From: an uncultured Bacilli bacterium
GTDB lineage: Bacteria; Bacillota_I; Bacilli_A; RF39; UBA660
Direction of reading: 5' to 3'
NCBI GenBank assembly: GCA_944358705.1
Contig: CALVRR010000006.1
Span: 1 to 64,000 of the forward strand
Length of the DNA stretch: 64,000 nucleotides
The notes under the pieces were generated by a model that ran no database searches, was not told where the DNA came from, and was given only the letters and a program-made list of their open reading frames with translations. Shown here in pieces: positions 40,903-49,778 of this stretch. The position numbers and the translations under genes were made by a program. How positions within the stretch are numbered: the stretch's first letter is position 1; each line of letters starts with the position of its first letter.

Positions 40903-41532
40903 ATGATTCGAAGAGTAATATGGGATTTAGATAATACTTTAATGAAGAGAGATTTAAAAGCAGAGGAAGATTTCTTTAAAGAAAATTTATCTGTTGAACA
41001 GGGACTTAGATTAATATCTTTACTTTCGGAATATGAAAATCAATTTCCTAAGTTTGATATTTCGATGATAGCGTCTTTTTGTCAACAGAAAGTAGACTTT
41101 TTTGTCGATGAGAATTTTTTTAGGAGATGGCTTCATGTTCATGTAGAACATCCTGGTAGTATTATTGATGGTGCTTATGATGTACTTTCTGATTTACATA
41201 ATAATGGTTTTGAAAACGTGGTTCTTACTAATGATTATTCTAAGTATCAAAAAGAAAGATTAAGATTGGTTGGACTACTTCCATATATTCAAGAAGTTTG
41301 TGGAGGAGAGTATTATTTTAAGCCACGTGAAGAAGCTTATTTTGCAGCTTGTGATAGCCACTTACCTAGGGAATGTGTTATGGTTGGTGATGATTTAAAA
41401 AAAGATGTTTATGCACCGAGAAGTTTGGGAATTATTTCTTGGCATTATAATCCTAATCATCGTCAGTCTGATTATAGATATGAAATAGATAAGTTAGAAA
41501 AGGTAAAGGAGAAGATTTATGAAAATAGATGA
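40903..41532 (+). CDS. HAD-family hydrolase
   Basis: Protein of 209 residues with HAD motifs: WDLDNTL (Asp8, Asp10), VVLTNDYSK (motif II Thr), KPREEAYF (motif III Lys) and MVGDDLKKDV (motif IV acids). A small-molecule phosphatase is likely. It lies in the Phe T-box operon and its last 14 bases overlap pheS. AGGAGGG precedes the ATG. Confidence 0.88.
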   Translation: MIRRVIWDLDNTLMKRDLKAEEDFFKENLSVEQGLRLISLLSEYENQFPKFDISMIASFCQQKVDFFVDENFFRRWLHVHVEHPGSIIDGAYDVLSDLHNNGFENVVLTNDYSKYQKERLRLVGLLPYIQEVCGGEYYFKPREEAYFAACDSHLPRECVMVGDDLKKDVYAPRSLGIISWHYNPNHRQSDYRYEIDKLEKVKEKIYENR

Positions 41533-42568
41533 ATTAAAAAAGAAGATGTTAGAAGAATTAGAACATGTAGATGATTTGAAAAAATTAAATGATTTGAGAG
41601 TAAAGTATTTGGGAAAAAAGGGACTTATTACAGAACTTAATAGTGAGATAAAAAATGTTCCTAATGAAGAGAAGAAGGTCTTTGGACAAAGAGTCAATGA
41701 AGTGCGTACTTTATTTCAATCTAGTTATGATGAGATAAAAAATCGTTTGGAGGAAGAAGCGTTAAATAAAAAACTTGCGAGTGAAGCTATTGATATTAGT
41801 CTACCTAGTACTAAAGTAACTATGGGAGCTCCTAATATTTTAGAGAAGTTAATTGAAGAAGTAGAAGAAGTTTTTATGTCTATGGGATATGATGTTGTGG
41901 ATGGTCCTGAAATTGAAGAAGATAAATATAATTTTGAGATGTTAAATATTCCTAAGGGACATCCTGCTAGAGATGCTCAAGATACCTTTTATCTAGAAGG
42001 AGAAGAAATTTTACTTCGTAGTCAGACTTCTCCGGTACAGGTTCGTACGATGTTAAAAGGAAAGGGAGAAGCACCTGTTCGTGTTATTTGTCCTGGTAAA
42101 ACATATCGTAGGGATGATGATGATGCTACTCATTCTCATCAATTTATGCAAATTGAAGGATTACTTGTAGATAAAGATATTTCATTATCAGATTTAAAAG
42201 GTACGATTGATGTTATTGTTAAAAAATTGTTTGGAGAAGAGGTAGAAACTCGTTTTCGTCCAAGTTATTATCAATTTACTGAACCTTCGGTAGAAGTTGA
42301 TATTAGTTGTTTTAATTGTAAAGGTAAGGGTTGTAATATCTGTAAACATACTGGTTGGATTACGATTGCTGGTGCTGGAGTGGTTCATCCTAATGTACTT
42401 CGTATGAGTGGTTATGATCCTGAAGTTTGGAGTGGCTTTGCGTTTGGTTTTGGGGCAGAACGTATGGCAATGCTTAAGTATGATATTAATGATTTGCGTG
42501 TGTTCTATAATACAGATTTGAGAGAGGTTTCAAATTTTGATAGAGGGGAGTTAGAGAATAATGATTAG
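41519..42568 (+). CDS. pheS: Phenylalanine--tRNA ligase alpha subunit
   Basis: PheS of 349 residues. Class II aaRS motifs are clear: N-terminal coiled coil, motif 1 near VDGPEIE, motif 2 with HTS-type HPARDAQDTFYL and RSQTSPVQVRTM, and motif 3 FAFGFGAERMAML. A CxxC zinc-like segment (CFNCKGKGCNICK) is usual in Firmicutes. The ATG follows AAGGAG inside the HAD gene. Overlaps pheT by eight bases. Confidence 0.98.
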   Translation: MKIDELKKKMLEELEHVDDLKKLNDLRVKYLGKKGLITELNSEIKNVPNEEKKVFGQRVNEVRTLFQSSYDEIKNRLEEEALNKKLASEAIDISLPSTKVTMGAPNILEKLIEEVEEVFMSMGYDVVDGPEIEEDKYNFEMLNIPKGHPARDAQDTFYLEGEEILLRSQTSPVQVRTMLKGKGEAPVRVICPGKTYRRDDDDATHSHQFMQIEGLLVDKDISLSDLKGTIDVIVKKLFGEEVETRFRPSYYQFTEPSVEVDISCFNCKGKGCNICKHTGWITIAGAGVVHPNVLRMSGYDPEVWSGFAFGFGAERMAMLKYDINDLRVFYNTDLREVSNFDRGELENND

Positions 42569-44933
42569 TTTGGAATGGGTGAAAGATTATATTGATATTA
42601 GTGATCAAGATTTAGAAGAGTTAGCTGTTAAGATTACCGAAGCTGGTATTAATGTTGAAAAAGTAATTAGTAATCATATTGATTACTTGGTTATTGGGAA
42701 AGTAGTTACTTGTGTTCCTCATCCTGATAGTGATCATTTGCATTTATGTCAGGTAGATGTTGGTCAGGAAGAGTTACAACAGATTGTTTGTGGAGCGCCT
42801 AATGTTCGTGAAGGGTTAAAAGTAATTGTTGCGTTACCTGGAGCCGTATTGCCAGGCGACTTTGTTATTAAAGCTAGTAAGATTCGTGGAGTAGAGTCGA
42901 ATGGTATGATTTGTGCTTTATATGAATTAGGACTTGAAGAAAAAACAGAGGAAGCTTATCAACGTGGTATTGAAGAATTATCTGATGATGCACCTATTGG
43001 TCAAGATCCACTTGTTTATTTGAATCTTGAGTCTACTTTATATGAACTTGATATTCATAAGCACCGTAATAATGATTGCTATTACCATATTGGGTTTGCT
43101 TATGAAATTGCCGCTATTTTAAATCGTAAAGTAACGTTACCGGATTGTAGTTATCAAGAAATGGATGATAATATTGATAAACATTTCTCTTTAGAGGTTG
43201 AGACTAGTAAGTGTCCTTATTATTTAGCTAAAATGGTAACGGATGTAAAAATTGGGGAATCTCCTGAATTTATTCAGAGACGTTTGATTGCGGCTGGTAT
43301 GCGACCTATTAACAATGTAGTTGATATTTCTAATTATGTTATGTTAGAGTTTGGTCAACCACTTCATTTCTTTGATAAAGATACTTTAGGTGATTATATT
43401 TTAGTAAGAGATGCTAAAGAAGGAGAAGAAGTTGTTACTCTTGATGGTAAAATTAGAGTTTTACGTAGTAGTGATATTGTTATTACTGATGGTGAGAAGC
43501 CAGTATGTGTTGCTGGTGTCATGGGTGGAGAAAATACTGAAGTAACAGAGAATACGAAAAATATTTTGATTGAAGCCGCTATTTTTGATGCTGTTAGTAT
43601 TCGTTATACAGCACAACATTTAGATCTTAGAAGTGAAGCTAGTATTCGTTATGGTAAAGGTTTAAATTATGAATATACGTTAATGGCAATCAATCGTGCT
43701 TGCCATTTGTTAGAAAAGTATGCTGGTGCGAAAGTGTTATCTGGTATGGTTAGTCATGATGTTGTTGATAAAAGTGAGAAAGTAGTAGAGTTTCGACCAG
43801 AACAAGTAGATAAGATGTTAGGAATTCGTATTACCGAGGAAGATATGAAAGTAGAACTTGAACGACTTGATTTTCCTTATACTTTAGAGAATGGTAAGTT
43901 TCGAATAGTTATTCCTAGGAGAAGATTAGATATTGATCCTAATGTTAATGATATTGCCGAAGAAATTGGTAGACTTTATGGATATCAGAAGCTTGTTTCT
44001 ACTTTACCTAGTGTTGGTATCCGTCGTGGAGAATATATTGGAGATGTTAAATATCGTAAAGCGGTATCGAAAAGACTTCGTAGTTTAGGATTTAATGAGG
44101 TGAAAACTTATACTCTAGTATCTCCTGATATGAGTTCTAAGTTTGACTATGAAGGTAAAGAAAAGGCAATTCTTCCTAATCCGATGAGTATAGATAAAAG
44201 TGTTGTTCGTACTACGTTAATTCCATCTTTATTAAATGTGTATCAATATAATAAAGCACGTAAAGTAGAAGACATTCATATTTATGAAGTAGCGAAAACT
44301 TATGATAAGGATTATCAAGAAGAAAGTAAAATTACTTTCTTAATGAAAGGTAATTATGTTGTTAATCCTTGGAAGGGAAGTATTCCATGTGATTTCTATT
44401 TAATGAAAGGATTTGTAGAAGATATACTTACTTATTTTGGTTTCCAAAACCGTTATAGTTTTGAAGTTAGTACTATTCCAGATATGCATCCTGGTAAATC
44501 TTGTAGAATATTATTAGATAGAAAACCAATTGGTATTTTAGGTCAAGTTCATCCTAATGTGTGTAAAGATGAAGTATATGTTTGTGAACTTTCTTTACAG
44601 GCTTTGATGCAAAAGGTAAAACCTCTTAAATATAAAGAGGCAAGTAAATACCCTGTAATTACAAAAGATGTTGCTTTTGTTGTACCTAGAGAAGTTTCTT
44701 CTAGTGAAATTGAAAAGACAATAAAAAAAGCTGGTGGAAGACTTTTACATTCTATTTCTGTCTTTGATGTTTATGAAGGGGAGCATGTTGAAGAAGGAAT
44801 GAAGTCTATTGCCTATAATTTATTATTTATGGCGAAAGATAGAACATTAACGGATGAAGAAGTTATGCAAGTGTTTAATCAGATTATTGATAAAGTCCTA
44901 TCTGTTCATAATGCAGAATTACGTGACAAGTAG
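42561..44933 (+). CDS. pheT: Phenylalanine--tRNA ligase beta subunit
   Basis: PheT of 790 residues. A tRNA-binding EMAP/OB domain (HPDSDHLHLCQVDVG), B3/B4 editing domain (GGENTEVTENTK), B5 domain and C-terminal anticodon-binding FDX-ACB domain (YPVITKDVAFVV) are in normal order and length. It pairs with PheS as an alpha2beta2 enzyme. Translation is probably coupled to pheS through the eight-base overlap. Confidence 0.98.
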   Translation: MISLEWVKDYIDISDQDLEELAVKITEAGINVEKVISNHIDYLVIGKVVTCVPHPDSDHLHLCQVDVGQEELQQIVCGAPNVREGLKVIVALPGAVLPGDFVIKASKIRGVESNGMICALYELGLEEKTEEAYQRGIEELSDDAPIGQDPLVYLNLESTLYELDIHKHRNNDCYYHIGFAYEIAAILNRKVTLPDCSYQEMDDNIDKHFSLEVETSKCPYYLAKMVTDVKIGESPEFIQRRLIAAGMRPINNVVDISNYVMLEFGQPLHFFDKDTLGDYILVRDAKEGEEVVTLDGKIRVLRSSDIVITDGEKPVCVAGVMGGENTEVTENTKNILIEAAIFDAVSIRYTAQHLDLRSEASIRYGKGLNYEYTLMAINRACHLLEKYAGAKVLSGMVSHDVVDKSEKVVEFRPEQVDKMLGIRITEEDMKVELERLDFPYTLENGKFRIVIPRRRLDIDPNVNDIAEEIGRLYGYQKLVSTLPSVGIRRGEYIGDVKYRKAVSKRLRSLGFNEVKTYTLVSPDMSSKFDYEGKEKAILPNPMSIDKSVVRTTLIPSLLNVYQYNKARKVEDIHIYEVAKTYDKDYQEESKITFLMKGNYVVNPWKGSIPCDFYLMKGFVEDILTYFGFQNRYSFEVSTIPDMHPGKSCRILLDRKPIGILGQVHPNVCKDEVYVCELSLQALMQKVKPLKYKEASKYPVITKDVAFVVPREVSSSEIEKTIKKAGGRLLHSISVFDVYEGEHVEEGMKSIAYNLLFMAKDRTLTDEEVMQVFNQIIDKVLSVHNAELRDK

Positions 44934-44942
44934 TGTATATTA

Positions 44943-44974
44943 AAAAGGTAAAAGGTATACTTTTATCTTTTTTT
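44943..44974 (+). terminator. Terminator of the pheST operon
   Basis: Stem AAAGGTAAAAG/CTTTTATCTTT with one G-T pair and a run of T. Confidence 0.8.
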
Positions 44975-45005
44975 GTTTTATAATTTTTATAGTAGGTGAG
45001 AGATT

Positions 45006-46079
45006 ATGGGTAGAAAGATTATAGAAAAAATTATGGAAGAAAAGAATCCAATTAATCAAGATATGTTAAAGTTACTTGATTCTAAAGAATTAGGTAAGAG
45101 AAAAGTTTTTAATAATCTCTTTTTCGTTCTTTTTTTAATACTTGCTGCTCTTGGGTTGATTTTTACATTTGGTTTTTGTTTAGGTATTTTTCATAGTTCT
45201 AATTTTTTTGCATTTTTAAAATATGGTGTTATGATTTTCCTTTTCTCCTTCTTTTTTCTAGTTACTTTTTCTTTGTCAAGAAAGTTTGAAAAAAGAGCTC
45301 TTGTTTATTCGGGAGAGTTATATCGTAGAATGAAAGAAGCACGAGATAAGAGGGAGGTTTTTACTGGGGAAGAAGCTATTACTACTTCTAAAAGTGATAA
45401 AGAAACGGTTGCGGGGATTCTTTCTGGAAAAGACTTTCGTTTGTTAGATCAAGATGGGGATGGAAAAATTGCTATTCATGAATACTATCCTTTGACTGAA
45501 AAAGAAGTATTAGGGAAAATTTTAAAAGAAGATGAATTTTTTTCTAAAGAGAAATTTTATATTTGGACTCGCTTTGTTTATCAAAGTTTATTAAAAGCTT
45601 TTTGTGAGAAGAAGACATCTTTACTTCGATTTTTTGAGGCGGATTCTTTATATTTTCAACATAAACAAAAAATCGATGAATATATACAGAAAAAGGAAAC
45701 TAGGGTCCTTGAACGAGTGGCTTTTAAAGGGGTATTGCTAAAGGATTATCATATTGAGGGGGAGCAACAAATTTTAGTTGTTGCATTAGCAGCAAATTTA
45801 GTGGATTATCTTTTGGATTCTAATGGGAAAGTTATTCAGGGAAATTCTAGTGAACGTGTTTCGAAACAGTATATTTTGACTTTTATTCGTAATACAGGAA
45901 TAAAAACGACAGAATTTAGTAATCAAACGTCTACTGATTGTCCGAATTGCGGAGCGAATATAGAGCTTTTAGAGGATGGTAAATGTAGTTATTGTGGTAG
46001 TGTTCTTACTACGGGAAAATATGGTTGGGTACTTCTTAGTATCAAAGATATTCGAATTATTGGTGAGAAGAGTGTGTGA
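45006..46079 (+). CDS. Membrane protein with EF-hand loop, Tim44-like domain and zinc ribbon
   Basis: Protein of 357 residues. Two helices (about 36-60 and 74-91) anchor it; residues 148-159 form a textbook EF-hand loop (Asp at positions 1, 3 and 5, Gly 6, Ile 8, Glu 12). A Tim44-like alpha/beta domain covers about 178-310 (FYIWTRFVYQSLL; LKDYHIEGEQQ; YILTFIR), and CPNCG...CSYCG near the C-terminus is a zinc ribbon ending in GKYGWVLLSI. Calcium and zinc binding are predicted from motifs. The next gene is a tandem paralogue. TATAAT at 44979-44984 precedes it. Confidence 0.78.
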   Translation: MGRKIIEKIMEEKNPINQDMLKLLDSKELGKRKVFNNLFFVLFLILAALGLIFTFGFCLGIFHSSNFFAFLKYGVMIFLFSFFFLVTFSLSRKFEKRALVYSGELYRRMKEARDKREVFTGEEAITTSKSDKETVAGILSGKDFRLLDQDGDGKIAIHEYYPLTEKEVLGKILKEDEFFSKEKFYIWTRFVYQSLLKAFCEKKTSLLRFFEADSLYFQHKQKIDEYIQKKETRVLERVAFKGVLLKDYHIEGEQQILVVALAANLVDYLLDSNGKVIQGNSSERVSKQYILTFIRNTGIKTTEFSNQTSTDCPNCGANIELLEDGKCSYCGSVLTTGKYGWVLLSIKDIRIIGEKSV

Positions 46080-46999
46080 TTTTTATGAAAATGAAGGTTT
46101 TAAAATTATGGTTTTTTGTTTTTTTATTAATTCTTTCTTTAGGATGTTTATGGCGTATTTGCGTTGTTGCTAATCAGGCATTAGAATTAGCTAATAATCC
46201 CAATTTTGCTTTCTGGGGTGCTCTTTTTGATACTTCGGATGTTATTTATTTTTTAGGGCTTATTCCTATTTGTATTTTATCTATTAAGACAATTTGCTCT
46301 TATATAAAAGAAGCAAATTCTTTCTATGCAAGTGAACGTGAAATAAGAAACTCTAATAAGACTACTGTTGACGGTATTTTGGATTCTAAGACGAAAAGTG
46401 AAATGGATAAAGATGGGGATGGTAAAATTATGATTTCCGAATATTATCCTTTGTCTGAAGAAGAAGTGTTAGAAAAAATTATTGCGGTAGATGCTAATTT
46501 TTCTAAGGAAAATTTTTATGCCTGGGTGAAACATTTGTATTCTACACTTTTAGAGTCTTTTGATAAAAAGAATCCTATGTTACTACGGCGCTTTGAAAGT
46601 GATTATTTGTATCAGCGGCATGTTGCTTTATTTAAAGATAAAGAGCAACGAGGAGAAGTGATTAATAATTACTATATTAAAGGTGTGTTACTTAAAGATT
46701 TTAAAATAGAAGGAGATAAGGAAGTTATTGAAGTTGCTTTGACCGCTTCTTTAAATAGAAATAAATTTGATGACCTTAAGGAGAACAGAAAGACTTATAT
46801 TTTGACATTTTCTAGAGAAAAAGGATTAAAAACGGAAGGTGATTTATTGGATGATAAAGAGATGAATTGTCCAAATTGCGGAGCTGTTTTAGATTTAGAT
46901 AGTAATGGAATTTGTGCTTATTGTCATACTGTGATTCCTAGTGGAAAATATGGTTGGGTATTGATTGATATGAAATCTATTCAATTGTTAGGGGAATAA
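46076..46999 (+). CDS. Paralogous membrane protein with EF-hand loop, Tim44-like domain and zinc ribbon
   Basis: Protein of about 307 residues with the same order as its upstream neighbour: two hydrophobic helices (about 10-30 and 56-76), EF-hand loop DKDGDGKIMISE at 111-122, a Tim44-like domain (FYAWVKHLYSTLL; LKDFKIEGDKE), and a CPNCG...CAYCH ribbon ending GKYGWVLIDM. Overlaps the previous stop codon by four bases (GTGA), suggesting coupling; the ATG at 46085 is an alternative start. The second ribbon has His for the final Gly after CAYC, which need not affect zinc binding. Confidence 0.75.
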   Translation: MIFMKMKVLKLWFFVFLLILSLGCLWRICVVANQALELANNPNFAFWGALFDTSDVIYFLGLIPICILSIKTICSYIKEANSFYASEREIRNSNKTTVDGILDSKTKSEMDKDGDGKIMISEYYPLSEEEVLEKIIAVDANFSKENFYAWVKHLYSTLLESFDKKNPMLLRRFESDYLYQRHVALFKDKEQRGEVINNYYIKGVLLKDFKIEGDKEVIEVALTASLNRNKFDDLKENRKTYILTFSREKGLKTEGDLLDDKEMNCPNCGAVLDLDSNGICAYCHTVIPSGKYGWVLIDMKSIQLLGE

Positions 47000-47000
47000 A

Positions 47001-47040
47001 AAAGAAACCTTATTTTAGTTGTTTGGTTTCTTTTTTTCTT
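47001..47040. terminator. Bidirectional terminator between convergent genes
   Basis: Stem AAAGAAACC/GGTTTCTTT with T-rich flanks on both strands; it separates the Tim44-like gene from the minus-strand gene and covers the latter's stop. Confidence 0.7.
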
Positions 47041-47365
47041 TTGGAGTTATAATTTTTAATTTCGTATTTATTTGTAGGTGTTTTACTGTATTTAATGGAA
47101 GAAAATAGACATTATAGACTTTTCTTTTTGGAAAAATATATTTTTCTGTTTTCATATTTTCATATAAGTATAAAATATTATCTTCTTTGTCAGTTAAGAC
47201 GATATCGATACGTTGACAGAGAAAATTTGTAGTTACAAACCTTTTTTTAGAAAATTTTATTCCATAATCGATTGGCTCTAATACAAATTTTAGTCCTTTG
47301 AAACGATTCCAAAAACCTTTTAGTTCTATGATTTTTATTTTTTTCTTTTTGACTTGTAAATACAT
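47015..47365 (-). CDS. DUF192-like small protein
   Basis: Basic protein of 116 residues. The pattern FKGLKF, TTNFLCQRIDIVLTDKEDNI and YNVYFLPLNTVKHLQI recalls DUF192, although the family's usual GM-F motif is weak. The start is the ATG with AAAGGAG seven to eight bases upstream; the frame is open 36 codons further up, but those overlap the yebC start. The protein is very Lys-rich and ends in a KEKKKPNN tail. No function is known. Confidence 0.6.
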   Translation of the reverse strand: MYLQVKKKKIKIIELKGFWNRFKGLKFVLEPIDYGIKFSKKRFVTTNFLCQRIDIVLTDKEDNILYLYENMKTEKYIFPKRKVYNVYFLPLNTVKHLQINTKLKIITPKEKKKPNN

Positions 47366-47408
47366 TTTCTTTTCTCCTTTCTTTTTTATTTTATCATGTT
47401 TTCGTACA

Positions 47409-47437
47409 TTTACAAAGAATTTTAAATATGATATTAT
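47409..47437 (+). promoter_or_regulatory. Promoter of yebC
   Basis: TTTACA at 47409-47414, 17-base spacer, TATTAT at 47432-47437; AAGGAGG follows before the ATG. Confidence 0.75.
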
Positions 47438-47461
47438 AGATAAGGAAAAAGGAGGAATAGT

Positions 47462-48184
47462 ATGAGTGGACATTCAAAGTGGGCGACAATTCATCGTAAA
47501 AAAGGGTTGATTGATGCTGCTCGTGGAAAGGTATTTCAAAAATTAGCTAAGGAGATTATGGTAGCAGCAAAAGGTGGTAGTCCTGATCCTGATCAAAATG
47601 CAGCTTTACGTTTAGCTGTTGATAAAGCTAAAGCACAAAATATGCCAAAGGAAAATATTAATAAAGCAATTGAGAAGGCTACTGGAGCTGGAGATGCTGA
47701 GAATTATGAAAGTGTTCGTTATGAAGGATATGGACACGGTGGTGTTGCATTTATGGTCGATTGTTTAACTGATAATCGTAATAGAACAGCTTCTCAAGTG
47801 CGTAGTGCTTTTACTAAAGCTGGGGGGAATTTAGGAACAGATGGTTCTGTTAGTTATATGTTTTCTCGTCGTGGATCTATTGTAATTCCTGCAGATTATG
47901 ATGAAGATACTATGATGATGGTAGCACTTGATGCTGGTGCGGAAGATTTTCAGAAAGTGGAAGATAATTATTTAATTACTACCGATACAGAGAATTTTTC
48001 TAATGTTAGAAATGCTTTAGAAGAAAATGGTGTCAAAGAATTTTTAGAATGTGAACTTACTTATATTCCAAATATGGAAGTAACTCTTGATGAGGAAGGA
48101 CAAGAAAAAGTTCATAAGTTAGTAGATACTCTAGAAGATTTAGATGATGTACAAGATGTTTATTATAATTTAAAAGAAGATTAA
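47462..48184 (+). CDS. yebC: YebC/PmpR-family protein
   Basis: Protein of 240 residues, typical length. MSGHSKWATIHRKKGLIDAARGKVF and PKENINKAIEKATG in domain 1, the YEGYGHGGVAFMVDCLTDNRNRTA block and YMFSRRG are diagnostic. YebC proteins act as transcription regulators, and some relieve ribosome stalling at proline runs. Own promoter; followed after 12 bases by a small membrane protein gene. AAGGAGG precedes the ATG. Confidence 0.95.
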   Translation: MSGHSKWATIHRKKGLIDAARGKVFQKLAKEIMVAAKGGSPDPDQNAALRLAVDKAKAQNMPKENINKAIEKATGAGDAENYESVRYEGYGHGGVAFMVDCLTDNRNRTASQVRSAFTKAGGNLGTDGSVSYMFSRRGSIVIPADYDEDTMMMVALDAGAEDFQKVEDNYLITTDTENFSNVRNALEENGVKEFLECELTYIPNMEVTLDEEGQEKVHKLVDTLEDLDDVQDVYYNLKED

Positions 48185-48196
48185 TAGGAGAATGTT

Positions 48197-48724
48197 GTGA
48201 ATAAAGAGGCAGAATTGAAAAAGATAAATACGGAAATAAAAGTCTATATTAATGAGGCTTCTTTTATTTCTAATAGTTGTCGTAATAAATTAATTAAAAT
48301 GCTTGGAAAAGCTTATGATATAGATTTGCCTGTCGAAGATTTTGCTAGGATTGATGTAGAATTGCTTGAAAACGGTAATATTATTATGCGAGGAGATGAA
48401 TATTCTCGTGATAGTGATTTATCTTTTGAAGAAGTTTTGTCAAGATATGCGCTGTTTAAGACGCAAGTGGATGAGATGCTACAAAGAAGAGGGAAAAAGG
48501 CATTTCCGAATAGTGAGAAAAATAATATTATTAATTTATTTGTTGTATTTTTACTGGGAACGTTTTTCCTTCTTTTAGCTATTTTTGGCATTCGTTCTTT
48601 CTTTGATGGTAGATATTTTGATTGTCTTTCTTTATTGTTTCTTATCGTTTTTTGGCTTATTCCTAGTGTTCGGGAAAGATTTCAGCAAGCTTTTTATTAT
48701 ATTAAGAGAAAGTTTAAAAGATAG
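48197..48724 (+). CDS. Uncharacterised membrane protein
   Basis: Protein of 175 residues, GTG start six bases after AGGAG. The first 110 residues are soluble (helical, DLSFEEVLSRYALFKTQV); two hydrophobic segments follow (about 116-133 and 140-155), then a basic end (YYIKRKFKR). No family recognised. Translation may depend on the yebC transcript. Confidence 0.65.
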   Translation: MNKEAELKKINTEIKVYINEASFISNSCRNKLIKMLGKAYDIDLPVEDFARIDVELLENGNIIMRGDEYSRDSDLSFEEVLSRYALFKTQVDEMLQRRGKKAFPNSEKNNIINLFVVFLLGTFFLLLAIFGIRSFFDGRYFDCLSLLFLIVFWLIPSVRERFQQAFYYIKRKFKR

Positions 48725-48756
48725 CAACAATTCTTAATTGATTGTTGCTTTTATTT
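48723..48756 (+). terminator. Terminator after the yebC operon
   Basis: Perfect 9-bp stem AGCAACAAT/ATTGTTGCT with a nine-base loop and a T-rich tail. Confidence 0.8.
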
Positions 48757-48814
48757 TGCTGTTCGATTGCTAGATTTTGTCTTTTGTTATATAATTGTTT
48801 TGGAGTTGAAGAAT

Positions 48815-49378
48815 ATGTATGACTATATTAATGGAACTATTGCAGAATTAAAATATAATTCGATTGTTGTAGATAACCATGGGATTGGTTATTTAATTTA
48901 TGTTTCCAATCCTTATGCTTTTGAAGTTGGTAAAGAATATAAAGTCTTTGTTTATCAACAAGTTAAGGAAGATGAAGAGGCTTTATTTGGGTTTAAAACT
49001 AGGGAAGAGAAAGAATTGTTTTTAAAATTAATTAGTGTTAAAGGATTAGGGTGTCGTATGGCTCTTCCTATTTTGGCCGTTGGTTCTACGCAAGGAATTA
49101 TGGATGCTATCGAAAGAGAAAATATTTTGTATTTGAAAAAGTTTCCTAAAATTGGGGAAAAGTTGGCTCGACAAATTATTTTGGATTTGAAAGGTAAATT
49201 GGAGTTTATTGGTACTGGTATTACTGATGATGTTGTAGAGAATCAAGAAGAATTACAAGAAGCTCTTCTTGCCCTAGGTTATAAAGAAAAAGAAATTAAG
49301 AAAGTAATTAGTCAAGTAGATGAAAATAAATCTATTGAAGAACAAATTAAGGAAGCATTGAAGTTATTGCTTAGATAG
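48815..49378 (+). CDS. ruvA: Holliday junction branch migration protein RuvA
   Basis: RuvA of 187 residues from the ATG at 48815 (MYDYINGTIAEL). The OB fold (YIYVSNPY), the tandem helix-hairpin-helix region (LISVKGLGCRMA; LKKFPKIGEKLARQIILDLKGKL) and the small C-terminal UBA-like domain III (EALLALGYKEKEI) are present. It binds four-way junctions with RuvB. The frame is open further upstream without a ribosome site. Confidence 0.96.
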   Translation: MYDYINGTIAELKYNSIVVDNHGIGYLIYVSNPYAFEVGKEYKVFVYQQVKEDEEALFGFKTREEKELFLKLISVKGLGCRMALPILAVGSTQGIMDAIERENILYLKKFPKIGEKLARQIILDLKGKLEFIGTGITDDVVENQEELQEALLALGYKEKEIKKVISQVDENKSIEEQIKEALKLLLR

Positions 49379-49385
49379 TGAGTGT

Positions 49386-49778
49386 ATGGGAGATATTATT
49401 TTACTTGAAGATGTTTATTGTGAACGGGTGTTGGATTCCGTTATTGATATGGCTACTATTTTAGAAAATGATGGTGTTGCTATTGATTTTACAGTTCGAG
49501 AACTAAAAGGGATTCTTCATCAATTTTATCAATTATATGAAAGTAAAAGAATACTTTATTCTTATCAAGAAGATATGCAAAGTTATTTTGCTACTATTTT
49601 TACAAATGTGAGTGATTATGGTATCTCAAATGTTTCTTTTTCAACAATTATGGATGGTTTTTTTCAATGTTATAATATGATGAGTCCTGTAGAAGTGACG
49701 AAGAATGATTTTCAAAAGACAATGAAGCATGTCTATAGGATTAAATATTCGAAAGGAGAGAAGTATCGTGCAAGATGA
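49386..49778 (+). CDS. Uncharacterised protein between ruvA and ruvB
   Basis: Protein of 130 residues, acidic and probably all helical, with no motif I recognise. It starts 8 bases after ruvA and overlaps the start of ruvB by 11 bases, so it is translated as part of the ruvAB operon, where these genes are usually adjacent. The ribosome site for its ATG is weak, suggesting coupling to ruvA. Confidence 0.7.
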   Translation: MGDIILLEDVYCERVLDSVIDMATILENDGVAIDFTVRELKGILHQFYQLYESKRILYSYQEDMQSYFATIFTNVSDYGISNVSFSTIMDGFFQCYNMMSPVEVTKNDFQKTMKHVYRIKYSKGEKYRAR

